64,000 nt of DNA from Polaromonas glacialis (GTDB lineage Bacteria > Pseudomonadota > Gammaproteobacteria > Burkholderiales > Burkholderiaceae_C): contig NZ_KL448323.1 of NCBI RefSeq assembly GCF_000709345.1, positions 2,424,346 through 2,488,345 of the forward strand. The letters are read 5' to 3'. This document shows, piece by piece, positions 35,657 through 45,510 of this stretch. Made by a program: the position numbers and the translations under genes. Each line of letters starts with the position of its first letter. Position 1 is the stretch's first letter. Below the pieces are notes generated by a model. That model worked only from the letters and a program-made list of their open reading frames with translations, did no database searches and had not been told where the DNA came from.

Positions 35657-36334
35657 TCAGCGGAAGCGGCTTTCCGGAACCACCTTGAGCTCACCCGGCA
35701 CGGAAGACAGGTAGTTGGCCATCGCCTTGAGTTCGGCATTGGTGTACTGCTTGGCCATGCCGCCCATGATGGGGTGCGCGCGGCCGACCTTGGCGTTGGC
35801 ATTGCCGGCGTTGTCGTTCTTGTAGGCCTTAAGCGCCACGAACAGGTAGTCGGCATGCTGGCCGGCAATCTTGGGGTAGGAAGGATCGATGGGCTTGCTG
35901 AAATTGGCGCCGTGGCAGGATGCGCAATTGGCCTTGTTCAGCAGCGCCTGAACGTCGGTGCCAGGCTCTTTGGCGGGCTTGTCAGGCAACTGGGCGCCGG
36001 CTACCAGGCCGTGCGCGCTGTAGTAGGCCGACAGGTCGGCAATGTCCTGGTCCGTCAGGGTGGCGGCAATGCTGCGCATGGTCGGATGCTTGCGGTCGCC
36101 TTTTTTGTAGGCATGCAGCGAAGCGGCAATGTAGTTCGCGCTCTGGCCCGAGATCATGGGCACCTTGTATACCTCGGGAAACGAGGACTGGTAGCCCTTG
36201 ATACCGTGGCAGCCAATGCACATCGCATTCTTGGTCTGGCCGGCGTTGGCATCGCCCTTGATGTCCTGGGCAAGGCTTGCCATCGTCACGGAAGAGACAG
36301 CCAGGGCGAATATCGAGGTGAACAGCTTATTCAT
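35657..36334 (-). CDS. Dihaem cytochrome c (c4-like)
   Basis: A 225-residue periplasmic cytochrome with a signal peptide (MNKLFTSIFALAVSSVTMASLAQ) and two class I haem domains. The haem motifs are CIGCH near residue 39 and CASCH near residue 138. Axial methionines are likely in RKHPTMRSI and AHPIMGGM. The duplicated domain layout is that of cytochrome c4, an electron carrier to terminal oxidases. It is divergent from the MoxR gene. Confidence 0.9.
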   Translation of the reverse strand: MNKLFTSIFALAVSSVTMASLAQDIKGDANAGQTKNAMCIGCHGIKGYQSSFPEVYKVPMISGQSANYIAASLHAYKKGDRKHPTMRSIAATLTDQDIADLSAYYSAHGLVAGAQLPDKPAKEPGTDVQALLNKANCASCHGANFSKPIDPSYPKIAGQHADYLFVALKAYKNDNAGNANAKVGRAHPIMGGMAKQYTNAELKAMANYLSSVPGELKVVPESRFR

Positions 36335-36467
36335 TTTGCGCGCACAATCCGGTGAAAAATCATCGTTTAAACAACGTCGGATTATATCTGCGCCCGCCCA
36401 AACGCGGACCATTGCCGATAATCCGGCCAAATACCCCATCCACATCAATACGCCGACTCCAAAAATC

Positions 36468-37310
36468 ATGAAATTTCACGGTTCCAAAAACTACGTTGCC
36501 ACGCCGGACCTGATGCTGGCGGTGAATGCCGCATCGACCCTGACCCGCCCGCTGCTGGTCAAGGGCGAGCCGGGTACCGGCAAGACCATGCTGGCTGAGG
36601 AAGTGGCCCAGGCCCTGAATCTTCCGCTGCTGCAATGGCACATCAAGTCCACCACCAAGGCACAGCAGGGGCTGTATGAATACGATGCCGTTTCGCGCCT
36701 GCGCGACTCGCAGCTCGGCGATGAAAAGGTCAAGGACATCCACAACTACATCGTCAAGGGCGTGCTGTGGCAGGCTTTCACGGCGGACCAGCCGGTGGCC
36801 CTGCTGATCGATGAAATCGACAAGGCCGACATCGAATTCCCGAACGACCTGCTGCGCGAAATCGACCGCATGGAGTTCTACGTCTACGAGACGCGCGAGC
36901 TGATCAAGGCAAAACACCGGCCCCTGGTGTTCATCACCTCCAACAATGAAAAAGAATTGCCCGACGCTTTTTTGCGCCGCTGCTTTTTCCACTACATCAA
37001 GTTTCCTGACGCCGACACGATGAAAAGTATCGTGGACGTGCATTTCCCGACGCTCAAAAAAGAACTGCTGGCCGCCGCGATGAAAACGTTTTACGACGTG
37101 CGCAACCTGCCCGGCCTGAAAAAGAAACCGTCCACCAGCGAACTGCTCGACTGGCTCAAGCTGCTGGTCGCAGAGGACATCCCCCTTGAAGCGCTGCAAA
37201 GCGGCGACCAGAAAGTATCGGTGCCGCCGCTGATCGGCGCGCTGCTGAAGAACGAGCAGGATGTGACGCTGTTTGAAAAGCTGGTGTTCATGCAGCGCAA
37301 CAACCGCTGA
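36468..37310 (+). CDS. MoxR-family AAA+ ATPase
   Basis: A 280-residue AAA+ ATPase. Walker A is GEPGTGKT near residues 33-40, Walker B is LLIDEIDKAD near residue 110, and a sensor region reads VFITSNNEKELPDAFLRRC. MoxR ATPases usually work with a VWA-domain protein to mature or assemble other complexes, and one is found two genes downstream. The ATG at 36468 (MKFHGSKNYVATP) matches relatives. Confidence 0.93.
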   Translation: MKFHGSKNYVATPDLMLAVNAASTLTRPLLVKGEPGTGKTMLAEEVAQALNLPLLQWHIKSTTKAQQGLYEYDAVSRLRDSQLGDEKVKDIHNYIVKGVLWQAFTADQPVALLIDEIDKADIEFPNDLLREIDRMEFYVYETRELIKAKHRPLVFITSNNEKELPDAFLRRCFFHYIKFPDADTMKSIVDVHFPTLKKELLAAAMKTFYDVRNLPGLKKKPSTSELLDWLKLLVAEDIPLEALQSGDQKVSVPPLIGALLKNEQDVTLFEKLVFMQRNNR

Positions 37311-37323
37311 CGCGATAAAACCC

Positions 37324-37923
37324 ATGCGATTTATCGAACCCCCGACCTTGGCCGGCCGCGACTGGGCCATCCTGGAGCCGCTGGAACAAAAACATGAGGC
37401 CGAACTGCTGGAAGCGGCTAAAGACGGCGAGTTGTGGAACCTCTGGTACACGGCCATTGCCGGTCCGGACGGCGTGATGGGCTACATGGAGGCAGCCTTG
37501 AAAATGCGCGACGAATTGGGCGCCATGCCTTTTGTCGTGCGCCGCAAGTCGGACGGAAAAATCGTCGGCTCGACGCGCTACTTCAATGTCGATGCCAAAA
37601 ATCGCCGGCTGGAAATAGGCCATACCTGGTACAGCAAAAGCGTGCAAAGAACCGGCCTGAACACCGAAGCCAAGCTGCTGCTGCTAAAACACGCCTTCGA
37701 GAAGCTCGACTGCATCGCGGTGGAATTTCGCACCCACTGGTTCAATTTCGACAGCCGCGCCGCCATTGCCCGCCTGGGCGCCAAGCAGGATGGCGTGCTT
37801 CGCAACCACCAGATGGCGCCCAACGGCACCCTGCGCGACACGGTGGTGTTCAGCATCATTGCCAGCGAGTGGCCGACGGTCAAGGCGCACTTGAAACACG
37901 AACTCAGCAAACCCCGCAACTAG
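37324..37923 (+). CDS. GNAT N-acetyltransferase (RimJ/RimL type)
   Basis: A 199-residue acetyltransferase of the GNAT fold. The RimJ/RimL-like features are the central IVGSTRYFNVD strand, the EIGHTWYSKSVQRTGLNTEAKLLLL block (acetyl-CoA side) and VEFRTHWFNFDSRAAIARLGAK. The gene is wedged between moxR and the VWA gene with gaps of 13 and 10 bp, so it is almost certainly cotranscribed. The target, protein or small molecule, is unknown. Confidence 0.88.
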   Translation: MRFIEPPTLAGRDWAILEPLEQKHEAELLEAAKDGELWNLWYTAIAGPDGVMGYMEAALKMRDELGAMPFVVRRKSDGKIVGSTRYFNVDAKNRRLEIGHTWYSKSVQRTGLNTEAKLLLLKHAFEKLDCIAVEFRTHWFNFDSRAAIARLGAKQDGVLRNHQMAPNGTLRDTVVFSIIASEWPTVKAHLKHELSKPRN

Positions 37924-37933
37924 CCCACCCACC

Positions 37934-39157
37934 ATGCTGATTGATTTTTTCTACACGCTACGCTCGGCCAGACTGCCGGTGTCAGTCAAGGAATTCCTGA
38001 TGCTGCTTGAAGCGCTGCAGGCTGGCGTCGTCGGACCCAACAGCGGCAAGGAGCTTGGTCCCGATGGCGAGACCAGCGAGGGCGCCTACAAGATTGACGA
38101 CTTTTATTACCTGAGCCGCACCGTGCTGGTGAAGGACGAAAAGCACTACGACAAGTTTGACCGCGCCTTTGCAAGCTACTTCAAGGGCGTGGAAATGGTG
38201 GCCGATTTCACCAAGGACATTCCCCTTGAGTGGCTGCGCAAGAACCTGGAACTCGAACTCAGCCCCGAGGACAAGGCCAAGATCGAGAAAATGGGCTGGG
38301 ACGAGCTGATGGAAACGCTCAAGAAACGTTTTGAAGAACAGAAAGAGCGCCACGAAGGCGGCAGCAAATGGATTGGCACCGGCGGCACCTCGCCTTTCGG
38401 CGCCAACGGCTTCAATCCGCAGGGCATTCGCATCGGCCAGGAAAAAAGCCGCAACCGCAGCGCGGTGAAAGTCTGGGACCAGCGCGCCTACAAGGACTAT
38501 GACGACACGCAGGAACTCGGCACGCGCAACATCAAGGTCGCGCTGCGCCGCCTGCGCAAGTTTGCGCGCCAGGGCAACCAGGAAGAACTCGACCTGGACG
38601 ACACCATCCGCTCCACCGCCGCCAACGCTGGCTGGCTTGACATCAAAATGGTGCCTGAGCGCCACAACAACGTGAAGGTGCTGCTGCTGATGGACGTGGG
38701 CGGCACCATGGACGACCACATTCACCGGGTCGAGGAAATGTTCTCCGCCGTCAAGGCCGAGTTCAAGCACCTGGAGTTCTATTACTTCCACAACTGCGTC
38801 TATGACTTCATGTGGAAGAACAACCGCCGCCGCTTCGCCGAGAAATTCCCGACCTGGGACATCATCCGCAAGTACAACAAGGACTACAAACTGATCTTTG
38901 TCGGCGACGCGACCATGAGCCCCTACGAGATATTGCAGCCCGGCGGCAGTGTCGAATACAACAACGAGGAAGCCGGCGCCGAATGGCTGCAGCGACTGAC
39001 CAGCGCGTTCCCGAAGTTCGCCTGGATCAACCCCGAGCCGCAGGGTGTCTGGCAATACCGCCAGAGCATCAGCGTGGTCCAGCAACTGATGGGCCAGCGC
39101 ATGTATCCCCTGACCCTTAAAGGGCTTGAGGAAGCCATCCGGCTGCTATCGAAATAA
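37934..39157 (+). CDS. CoxE-like VWA-domain protein
   Basis: A 407-residue protein with a C-terminal von Willebrand A domain of the CoxE/YeaD2 type. The metal-ion site begins LLLMDVGGTMD, a variant of the DxSxS motif in which the first Ser is Gly and the second Thr. The N-terminal half is charged and helical, with EEQKERHEGGSKW and GTGGTSPFG linking segments. It pairs with the MoxR ATPase two genes upstream. Cytoplasmic; no signal peptide. Confidence 0.88.
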   Translation: MLIDFFYTLRSARLPVSVKEFLMLLEALQAGVVGPNSGKELGPDGETSEGAYKIDDFYYLSRTVLVKDEKHYDKFDRAFASYFKGVEMVADFTKDIPLEWLRKNLELELSPEDKAKIEKMGWDELMETLKKRFEEQKERHEGGSKWIGTGGTSPFGANGFNPQGIRIGQEKSRNRSAVKVWDQRAYKDYDDTQELGTRNIKVALRRLRKFARQGNQEELDLDDTIRSTAANAGWLDIKMVPERHNNVKVLLLMDVGGTMDDHIHRVEEMFSAVKAEFKHLEFYYFHNCVYDFMWKNNRRRFAEKFPTWDIIRKYNKDYKLIFVGDATMSPYEILQPGGSVEYNNEEAGAEWLQRLTSAFPKFAWINPEPQGVWQYRQSISVVQQLMGQRMYPLTLKGLEEAIRLLSK

Positions 39158-39178
39158 TGTCGAAGTAAACTCGCGCCC

Positions 39179-41179
39179 GTGACCCATTTCAGCACCCACT
39201 GCGCGCGCAAGGCCGCCGGGGCGATGCCAGGACCCTCCCGTCTTGTCATTGTTTCGCTTGCCCTCGCGGCCCTGGTTTCAGGGACCTCCGTACGGGCGCA
39301 AACAGCAAGGCCCTCAGGGTCTGGCGACGCGTCCATGTCTTCCGGTTCAACCCCGCCGTCGAATGTTCAGCAAACCGCTCCGCCGCCTGCGCCGCCTCCG
39401 GAAAATATCGCGCCCGTGGACACGCCGCAAGGCTCCGTCGGTCCGACCAGCGCCGAGCCCGAAGTCACGGCGTTTGACATCACGGTCCGGGCGCCGACGG
39501 CCGTGCGCGACATGCTGGAAAAGCACCTGGAACTGCAGCGCTACCGCGCCGTGACCGATCTGGATGAAGCCGAAATCGAACGACTGATCGTGCTCGCCGA
39601 GCGAAATGTGCGCAACCTGGTCGGCACGCTCGGGTTTTTCAGCCCCGACATCCGCATCACCCGTGAAGGCGGCGTCAACGAACGGCCTGTCATCGTGGTC
39701 GCGGTCGAGCCGGGGCAAGCCACGGTTATCGGCCCGGTGGCCCTGTCCTTTGCCGGCGACATTGCCGACTCCGCCGACAGCGACGCCACCGCGCAGCGCG
39801 GGAACATCGAACGCGACTGGCGCCTTCCAACCGGCCAGCCATTCACCCAGGATGGCTGGAGCAGCGCCAAGACGCAAGCCCTGCGCCAGCTGGTGGCCCG
39901 GCGTTACCCGGCCGGCCGGCTGGCCGGAAGCCTGGCCGACGTGGACGCACCGAACCACACCGCCAGCCTGCGGGTGGATCTGGATTCCGGTCCGCTGTAC
40001 CGGCTCGGCCCGATGCAGGTCAGCGGCGTGGAGCGCTACGACCCGGTGCTGGTGCCGCGTCTGGCGCGGCTGAACCAGGGCGAGGTGTACGACCTGAACC
40101 GGCTGGTCGAGGCGCAGTTGCGGCTGGCGTCCAGCGGCTACTTTGATTCGGCCTATGTCTTCATCAACCCCGAGAACGACCCACTGGCAGTTCCCGTACA
40201 GGTGCAGGTGCGCGAAGCCAGGCTGCAAAAAATCATTCTGGGCGTCGGCGTGACCACTGACAGCGGGCCGCGCGCATCGGTGGAGCACACGCATCTCCGG
40301 GTGCCCGGCATTGGCTGGCGCGCCACGACCAAGCTCCAGCTGGAAAAAAAATCGCCCTTCGCCCAGACCGAATGGACGTCCATCCCCGACGAAGCGAACT
40401 GGCGCTGGGGCGTGCTGGGCCGCGTCGAACGCATCAATGACGAGGAGTTGATCACCCAGGCGCAGCGCCTGCGGTTTGGCCGTTCGCAAATTGGCGACCG
40501 GATCGACCGCAACATCTACCTGCAATACGACCGGGCCAGCGTGAAGGGTGCGGGGCTTGCGGACAATTCAGCGTCCGCTACCGGCGATGGCTCGGCGCTG
40601 ACGGCCAATTACGTCTGGACCGGCCGCTACTTTGACACCCTGCCTTTTCCCAGCCGGGGTTACGCACTCGGCATTGAACTGGGTGCCGGCACCACCCTGG
40701 GCCAGGACCGCCAGCCGTTCACCCGCACGGTGGGCCGCTGGCTGGGAATCAAGCCCCTGGAAAGCGGCCGGATTGCGATGCGGGCGGAAGCCGGTGCGGT
40801 ACTGGCCAAGGACACTGCGAATATTCCGGCCACCCAGCTGTTCCGAACCGGCGGCGACAACACGGTGCGGGGCTATGGCTACCGCGACATCGGCATTGCG
40901 CTTGCCAATGGCGTGATCGGTCCCGGCCGTTACCTGGCCGTCGGCAGCGTCGAATGGCAGCGCCCCATCACGCTCAGGGGCCGGTCCAGCGAATTCGAGC
41001 ACACGCTATTCGTTGACGCCGGCGCGGTGGCCGACAAGGCGCAGGACTTGCGTCCTTCCTTCGGCATCGGTACCGGCGTGCGCTGGAGAAGCCCGATCGG
41101 ACCACTGCAGATCGACCTGGCTTATGGCCTGAAGGTAAAGCAGGCGCGCCTGCACATCAGTGTGGGCTTTGTCTTTTGA
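39179..41179 (+). CDS. tamA: TamA-like Omp85 outer-membrane protein
   Basis: Omp85 family component of the translocation and assembly module. The 666-residue chain begins with a long signal region (GTG start), then a Pro-rich linker, three POTRA domains (about residues 95-340, for example LYRLGPMQVSGVERYDP) and a 16-strand barrel domain. The family hallmark VRGYGYRDIG lies near residue 563, and the chain ends in an aromatic residue (VGFVF). It is followed immediately by tamB. Confidence 0.92.
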   Translation: MTHFSTHCARKAAGAMPGPSRLVIVSLALAALVSGTSVRAQTARPSGSGDASMSSGSTPPSNVQQTAPPPAPPPENIAPVDTPQGSVGPTSAEPEVTAFDITVRAPTAVRDMLEKHLELQRYRAVTDLDEAEIERLIVLAERNVRNLVGTLGFFSPDIRITREGGVNERPVIVVAVEPGQATVIGPVALSFAGDIADSADSDATAQRGNIERDWRLPTGQPFTQDGWSSAKTQALRQLVARRYPAGRLAGSLADVDAPNHTASLRVDLDSGPLYRLGPMQVSGVERYDPVLVPRLARLNQGEVYDLNRLVEAQLRLASSGYFDSAYVFINPENDPLAVPVQVQVREARLQKIILGVGVTTDSGPRASVEHTHLRVPGIGWRATTKLQLEKKSPFAQTEWTSIPDEANWRWGVLGRVERINDEELITQAQRLRFGRSQIGDRIDRNIYLQYDRASVKGAGLADNSASATGDGSALTANYVWTGRYFDTLPFPSRGYALGIELGAGTTLGQDRQPFTRTVGRWLGIKPLESGRIAMRAEAGAVLAKDTANIPATQLFRTGGDNTVRGYGYRDIGIALANGVIGPGRYLAVGSVEWQRPITLRGRSSEFEHTLFVDAGAVADKAQDLRPSFGIGTGVRWRSPIGPLQIDLAYGLKVKQARLHISVGFVF

Positions 41180-44100
41180 TGGCGGCATCGGGCAATCCGG
41201 AAGACCAGTCAACAACGGCCGCCGCCAAGCCTGCGAGGCGATGGCTGAAAACCGCCGCATGGACAGCCGCAGGCCTTGTAGCGCTGACCGTTGGGAGCAC
41301 GGGCGCGCTGTGGTGGTGGGCAGGCACCGAAGGCTCTCTGGCCAAGGCGTTGCGCTGGGCCGGCCAGTCGCAGCCGCTCACCTTTGAAGGCGCGACAGGC
41401 TCCTTGCGGGCTGGCGGGCATGTGGACCAATTGCACTGGCAGCAGGACGGCATCACCGTCGATGCCCGCGACGTCAGCCTTGCCTGGCAGGCCTGGTCCC
41501 TGCTCCAGGGAACGCTCAAGCTCGACCGCATTGCCGCTGCCAGCGTTGAAGTCACTGACGTGCGCCCCCCCACCCCCATGCCGACGACACCGCCCAACGC
41601 GCTCGGTCTTCCCTTGCGGATTGCGCTGGACGAATTCTCGGTGGGCCAGTTCCAGTTTGCGGGCAAGACCGCAGTCACCGCTTCCGGGATTGCCGGGAGC
41701 TATCTCTACACCGGGCTGCAGCATCAACTTGACTTGAAAAGCGTCAACGTGGCCAAGGGTCGCTACAGCGCACAGGCGGCACTGACGGCCAGCAGCCCGC
41801 TGACGCTCGATGCCAGCCTGTCAGGCACGCTCGATGCGGCCATCCCCAACAGTGCAGCACTGGTGCCGCTGGCATTCCAAGTGACCGCCAGGGGACCCCT
41901 GACCGAGTTGCTGGTCAAGGCCGAACTACAAATGACGGCCGCGCCTGCTGCCGGTGAAAAAAAACCAGCCCCGCAGCCCCAGGCCAACGCGACCGCACGC
42001 GTCATGCCCTGGGCGGCGCAGCCCCTGCCGCAAGCCGATGCGACCTTCCGCGATCTCGACATCGCAGCGTTGTTGCCGGACATGCCGCAAACCCTGCTGA
42101 CCGGCAGTGCCAGCGTCAGGCCGCTCGAAGCCGGCGCCCCTGCCGCGCCATCTTCCCCCGCGCAGGCCTGGTCGCTGCAGCTGAAACTCGCCAACGCGCT
42201 GCCCGGCCCCTGGGACCAGCAGCGCCTGCCGCTGGAGCAACTGGATACCCAGGGCGAATGGCGAAATGGCGTGGCCATGGTGCGCAACCTCAAGGTGCAA
42301 CTGGCTGGCGGCGAACTGCTGGCCAGCGGTGAATGGACACAGCCACCGCCCGCAGGCGAAACCGCAGCAGCAGCTCCGGCAATGCCCGCGCAGTCGTGGA
42401 AACTCGATGCCACGCTCAGGCGTATCAACCCGGCCCAGTTGCACACCCAACTGGCTCCCCTGCCACTGGACGGCAAGGCCGAAGCCAGCGGCCAGGGCGC
42501 CAATGTGCAGTTTGATGCCAGCGTTCAGGCCGTGTCCGGCACGAATGCGGCCGGCAACAGACCAGCCCCCAGAACCCATTCCGGCCAGAACAATTTTCTG
42601 CAGCAGTTGCGCCTGCGTGACGCCGCAGCCACCGGAACCTGGAACTCGCAACAAGCGGGCGGCACGCTGGCGCTGTCGGCGCTGCGGGTGCGCACCGACG
42701 ATGCCGAATTGAAGGGCCAGTTTGAAGTCCAGCCCGCCGAAAAAGGCGGCCAGGGGGCGCTCGACCTGACGGCGCCTGGCCTGAACGCCCGCTTCAAGGG
42801 CGCCTTGCGGCCCGCCAGCGGCGACGGCGAATTGCAATTGCGGGCTGGCGATGCAGCGCAGGCGCTGCGCTGGCTGCAAAAACTGCCCGGCATGCCGGCT
42901 ACGGTGCTGAACGCTTCGGCCAGCGGCAACGCCGGGCTTCGGTCGCGATGGCAAGGCGGCTGGCAGAACCCGGCCGTGCAGGCGACGCTGGAAGTGCCTT
43001 CGCTGGACTGGATCGCGGCCCCATCCAAGGCGGTGACAGCGAAAAAAGTCACGCCAGCAACGCCTGCGCCTGTTGCGACTGCGGCAACCGGCGCAAGCCT
43101 GCTGAAAATCCGTGAACTGCGGGCCACACTGTCAGGCCGACTGAGCCAGGCGCAACTGGAGGCGCAGGGCCGTGTTGAAATCGACCAGCGCCGCTACGCG
43201 CTGCAACTGGCAGGCGATGGCGGACGCATGCAACCGGCGGGCAACGCCAATGCCGGAATGAACGAGTTGCCCTGGCAAGCCGTGCTCAGGCAACTGAACC
43301 TGAGCGTTGAAGACCCGTCCCTGGGCGCCGGTGCCTGGCGGCTGGCAACGCGCGGTCCGCTGCCGCTCAGGTGGACGCCAACGCGCAATGGCGGCGCCTT
43401 TGAAAGCGGCGCTGGCGAAGCGCTGTTGACCGCGCCCTCCACCACCGTCTCAAGCGCTGCGCCATCCCAGGCCACGCTGTCCTGGCAACCCGTGCGCTGG
43501 CGATCCGGCGAACTCGTGACCGCTGGAAAAATCACCGGCCTGCCGATTGCCTGGGTTGAATTGCTCGCCGGTCCGCAAATGAAGGGCGCTGGCCTGGGTG
43601 GCAGTCTGGTTTTCGACGGCCAATGGGACGCCGTGCTCGGCAACACCCTGCAACTCAAGGCCAGCCTGGCGCGCAGCAGCGGCGACATCACCGTGCAGGC
43701 CGAAGGCGTGCAAGGCAATTCGGCGCGCGTCGCCGCCGGCATCAAGCAAGCCCGCATTTCGCTGGAAACCGCTGGCGATGCCTTGGGCCTTGCGCTAGTC
43801 TGGGACAGCGAACGCGCCGGCTCGGCCAGCGGCCAACTCAAGACGCGGCTGGTGCGCGCCGCCGACGGGCAAGGAGGGGTCGGCGGATGGCTCTGGCCGG
43901 AAGATGCGTCCCTGAGCGGCCAGTTTCGGGCGCAACTGCCACGCATCGGCGTCTGGTCCTTGCTGGCGCCGCCCGGCTGGCGCTTGCGCGGTTCGCTAGG
44001 GGCTGATATAGCCATCAGTGGAACGCGTGCGGCACCCAGCCTGGCAGGCGATTTGCAGGCCAATGACCTGGCGCTGCGTTCGGTCGTCGATGGCATCGAA

Positions 44101-45231
44101 TTCGGCAATGGCCGCTTGCGCGCCCGACTTGACGGCAACCGCATGCGCATCGACGAGTTCACCCTTCAGGGCGCAGGCGAAAAAGGCGCCGGCGGCACCC
44201 TGACCGCCCAGGGTGAAGCAGGCTGGATCGACGGAAAGCCGCAGGTTCAGCTTGACGCCAGGTTGCAGCGGCTGCGCGCCAGCATCCGCACCGACCGTCA
44301 ACTGACGGTTTCGGGCGATGTTCAGGCCAGCCTCAAGGGCGACGCGGCCGAACTCACGGGCAAGTTGCTCATTGACCAGGCACGCATCCTCCTGCCCGAA
44401 GAAGGCACGCCGCAATTGGGCGATGACGTGGTGGTGCGTACCGCCAGCGGTGCGGCTGCAGGCCAGAAGGCACCCGAGAAGACCAGTACTCAGACGGCCG
44501 ACAAGGCGGCACGGCCGCTCAAGCTGGCCGTGGAGATCGACCTGGGACGCGATTTCCAGATTCAGGGCAAGGGCATCGATACGCGTGTTCGAGGCACGCT
44601 CGCGCTCAGCGGCGACTCGCTGAGCGGTCCGCGCCTGCTGGGCACCGTCAGGACCGCTGGCGGGCAATACCGCGCCTATGGCCAGCGGCTGGATGTCGAA
44701 CAGGGCCTGATTCGCTTCACCGGGGCGATTGACAATCCGACGCTCGACATCCTGGCCGTGCGCCCCAACCTGACACAGCGTGTCGGCGTGCAAATCACCG
44801 GAACGGCCCTGCTGCCCAGCGTTCGGCTGTATGCACAACCCGAACTACCGGACGCTGAAAAGCTGTCGTGGCTGGTCGTGGGCCGGGCCTCGGCCTCGGG
44901 CGGGGCCGAAGCGGCGTTGCTGCAGCAAGCCGCGCTGGCGCTGCTGGGCAGCAAAAGTGGCGGCATGTCTGGCGGCCTGGCCGCGTCGCTGGGTCTGGAC
45001 GAATTGTCGTTCCGGGGCGCGTCGAGCAATGCGGACGGCACGACTTCCGGCGGCGCCGTCACACTGGGCAAACGCTTTTCACGCAATTTTTACGCAGCGT
45101 ACGAACGCAGCATTTCGGGCGCACTCGGAACGCTGTTTGTTTTCTACGATCTGTCTCAGCGTTTCACGATTCGCGCTCAGGCAGGCCAGCAAAGCGCGGT
45201 GGACCTGATTTTCACCATTCCATACGACTGA
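41179..45231 (+). CDS. tamB: TamB-like translocation and assembly module protein
   Basis: A 1350-residue inner-membrane-anchored periplasmic protein that partners TamA and spans the envelope as a lipid-carrying beta-groove. It has one N-terminal span (residues 18-40), a very long beta-rich, Ala/Gly/Gln-rich body and a C-terminal DUF490 domain ending near LFVFYDLSQRFTIRAQ. The ATG overlaps the TGA of tamA by one base, indicating coupling. The open frame allows a TTG one codon earlier. Confidence 0.92.
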   Translation: MAASGNPEDQSTTAAAKPARRWLKTAAWTAAGLVALTVGSTGALWWWAGTEGSLAKALRWAGQSQPLTFEGATGSLRAGGHVDQLHWQQDGITVDARDVSLAWQAWSLLQGTLKLDRIAAASVEVTDVRPPTPMPTTPPNALGLPLRIALDEFSVGQFQFAGKTAVTASGIAGSYLYTGLQHQLDLKSVNVAKGRYSAQAALTASSPLTLDASLSGTLDAAIPNSAALVPLAFQVTARGPLTELLVKAELQMTAAPAAGEKKPAPQPQANATARVMPWAAQPLPQADATFRDLDIAALLPDMPQTLLTGSASVRPLEAGAPAAPSSPAQAWSLQLKLANALPGPWDQQRLPLEQLDTQGEWRNGVAMVRNLKVQLAGGELLASGEWTQPPPAGETAAAAPAMPAQSWKLDATLRRINPAQLHTQLAPLPLDGKAEASGQGANVQFDASVQAVSGTNAAGNRPAPRTHSGQNNFLQQLRLRDAAATGTWNSQQAGGTLALSALRVRTDDAELKGQFEVQPAEKGGQGALDLTAPGLNARFKGALRPASGDGELQLRAGDAAQALRWLQKLPGMPATVLNASASGNAGLRSRWQGGWQNPAVQATLEVPSLDWIAAPSKAVTAKKVTPATPAPVATAATGASLLKIRELRATLSGRLSQAQLEAQGRVEIDQRRYALQLAGDGGRMQPAGNANAGMNELPWQAVLRQLNLSVEDPSLGAGAWRLATRGPLPLRWTPTRNGGAFESGAGEALLTAPSTTVSSAAPSQATLSWQPVRWRSGELVTAGKITGLPIAWVELLAGPQMKGAGLGGSLVFDGQWDAVLGNTLQLKASLARSSGDITVQAEGVQGNSARVAAGIKQARISLETAGDALGLALVWDSERAGSASGQLKTRLVRAADGQGGVGGWLWPEDASLSGQFRAQLPRIGVWSLLAPPGWRLRGSLGADIAISGTRAAPSLAGDLQANDLALRSVVDGIEFGNGRLRARLDGNRMRIDEFTLQGAGEKGAGGTLTAQGEAGWIDGKPQVQLDARLQRLRASIRTDRQLTVSGDVQASLKGDAAELTGKLLIDQARILLPEEGTPQLGDDVVVRTASGAAAGQKAPEKTSTQTADKAARPLKLAVEIDLGRDFQIQGKGIDTRVRGTLALSGDSLSGPRLLGTVRTAGGQYRAYGQRLDVEQGLIRFTGAIDNPTLDILAVRPNLTQRVGVQITGTALLPSVRLYAQPELPDAEKLSWLVVGRASASGGAEAALLQQAALALLGSKSGGMSGGLAASLGLDELSFRGASSNADGTTSGGAVTLGKRFSRNFYAAYERSISGALGTLFVFYDLSQRFTIRAQAGQQSAVDLIFTIPYD

Positions 45232-45306
45232 ATTCGTACGAGCCGACTTTTCATCATTGCCTGTTCAGCGAATACAATTCCGTTTCTTCGCAACTTGCCA
45301 AGACGT

Positions 45307-45381
45307 GTCGCCATAGTTCAACGGATAGAACGAGTGCCTCCTAAGCGCTAGATACAGGTTCGATTCCTGTTGGTGACACCA
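45307..45381 (+). tRNA. tRNA-Arg (anticodon CCU)
   Basis: Acceptor stem GTCGCCA/TGGTGAC, anticodon stem AGTGC/GCGCT with loop CTCCTAA, T arm ACAGG-TTCGATT-CCTGT and an encoded CCA. Confidence 0.95.
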
Positions 45382-45419
45382 TTCGATCACATTTAACCGT
45401 TGATTCCATTGAAGAAATC

Positions 45420-45496
45420 TGGTCGGGGTGAGAGGATTCGAACCTCCGGTCTCTACGTCCCGAACGTAGCGCTTTACCAGACTAAGCTACACCCCG
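45420..45496 (-). tRNA. tRNA-Pro (anticodon CGG)
   Basis: On the minus strand: acceptor CGGGGTG/CACCCCG, anticodon stem CTACG/CGTAG with loop TTCGGGA, T arm GGAGG-TTCGAAT-CCTCT and an encoded CCA. It is convergent with tRNA-Arg, 38 bp away. Confidence 0.95.
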
Positions 45497-45510
45497 AGCG
45501 GCGTTGATCC

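Noticed and set aside
44000-44020. GGCTGATATAGCC palindrome in tamB as a repeat remnant
   Set aside because: Too short, and none of the downstream blocks of the repeat family follow.
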